64,000 bases of DNA from Acholeplasma oculi (GTDB lineage Bacteria > Bacillota_I > Bacilli_A > Acholeplasmatales > Acholeplasmataceae), in NCBI RefSeq assembly GCF_900166985.1, contig NZ_FUZK01000001.1:353278-417277 (forward strand). The letters run 5' to 3'. The notes below the pieces were generated by a model. It was not told the origin of the DNA and searched no databases. It was given only the letters and a program-made list of their open reading frames with translations. The translations under genes and the position numbers were made by a program. Numbering within the stretch: position 1 is the stretch's first letter; every line of letters begins with the position of its first letter. Positions 63,980-64,000 of the stretch are shown here, piece after piece.

Positions 63980-64000
63980 CTATTTTCTAATATCTTCTGA
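63980..64000 (-). CDS. Possible end of a further phage gene at the right edge
   Basis: A minus-strand frame from the window edge closes with SEDIRK and TAG (63980-63982), just before the ribosome site of the pIII-like gene. Operon packing makes a gene end plausible, but seven codons cannot prove it. Confidence 0.25.
   Translation of the reverse strand, partial: SEDIRK

Larger units (their letters stand above)
58561..64000. mobile_element. Integrated filamentous phage (inovirus/plectrovirus-like prophage), right end outside window
   Basis: Starts at the broken tRNA-Lys and contains a repressor-like HTH gene, a tyrosine integrase, an origin-like intergenic region and a minus-strand morphogenesis block whose order reading leftward (large secreted pIII-like protein, small membrane protein, Zot/pI ATPase) matches filamentous phages. 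Genes overlap by ATGA or TAATG. Replication initiator, ssDNA-binding and major coat genes are not seen; they should lie beyond 64000, as should the right attachment site. Confidence 0.82.

Noticed and set aside
1..64000. Mycoplasma/Spiroplasma genetic code (TGA as Trp)
   Set aside because: Many genes end in TGA overlapping the next start (for example mvaK1, mvaD, hisS, rel-dtd), and Trp is TGG throughout; TGA is a stop here.
1..64000. CRISPR arrays, insertion sequences or restriction-modification genes
   Set aside because: No regularly spaced direct repeats, no transposase and no methylase or Cas motifs were seen in the translations.

Overview
The window looks like the chromosome of an AT-rich mollicute that uses the standard genetic code, most probably an Acholeplasma relative. 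The evidence is low GC, TGA as a genuine stop (many ATGA stop/start overlaps), TGG for Trp, Bacillus-like operons and RNA regulators (T-box, Mn riboswitch, TPP riboswitch, L20-type leader, RNase P RNA), and a plectrovirus-like filamentous prophage of the kind known from Acholeplasma and Spiroplasma. The species assignment is inference.

Region 1-9.3 kb: two membrane proteins; a minus-strand mevalonate operon (mvaK1-mvaD-mvaK2-fni) taking mevalonate to IPP/DMAPP; then ppiB and psuG on the plus strand; then a P-type ATPase behind a yybP-ykoY-type Mn2+ riboswitch. Region 9.3-30 kb: rnpB and a long minus-strand run of RNA, translation, repair and cofactor genes (pnp, rpsO, darA, ribF, truB, trxA, mutS2, rluD, lspA, a PDZ-Lon protease, dCMP deaminase, msrA, aspS, hisS, a GNAT gene, dtd, rel, apt). 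The hisS-aspS operon sits behind a T-box whose features point to tRNA-Asp. Region 30-38.3 kb: rarA, a PfpI-like gene, RNase J, recU, thiT with a TPP riboswitch, an NfeD/stomatin operon, an M42-peptidase relative that has lost its metal ligands, and a structured RNA candidate resembling 6S. Region 38.3-54.5 kb: galU, infC-rpmI-rplT (L20 carries a fused SAP/Rho-N-like tail), a heterodimeric ABC exporter, two secreted or anchored unknown proteins, pepP, phosphoglucomutase, coaX, an MBL hydrolase, rpmG, an ABC-F protein and a Nudix hydrolase.

Region 54.5-58.4 kb holds the most interesting host locus. A helix-turn-helix/TPR-like regulator of RRNPP type (Rgg/PlcR/ComR-like) is divergent from an unlisted 56-codon gene for an exported peptide. 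A perfect 16-bp palindrome lies between them, overlapping the regulator's -10 box and centred about 42 bases upstream of the predicted peptide transcript start. Downstream of the peptide gene is a possible small RNA with two repeated C-rich motifs (TCTCCCTCAAT), one of which is partly in a hairpin stem. Together these form a candidate peptide quorum-sensing circuit.

Region 58.5-64 kb: a tRNA-Lys 5' half broken in the anticodon loop, an intact tRNA-Lys, then an integrated filamentous phage. The phage part has a repressor, a tyrosine integrase, an origin-like intergenic region with inverted DnaA-box-like sites and a convergent small RNA, two small proteins, a Zot/pI-like assembly ATPase, a 39-residue membrane protein and a large pIII-like surface protein. 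The replication and coat genes presumably lie past the right edge.
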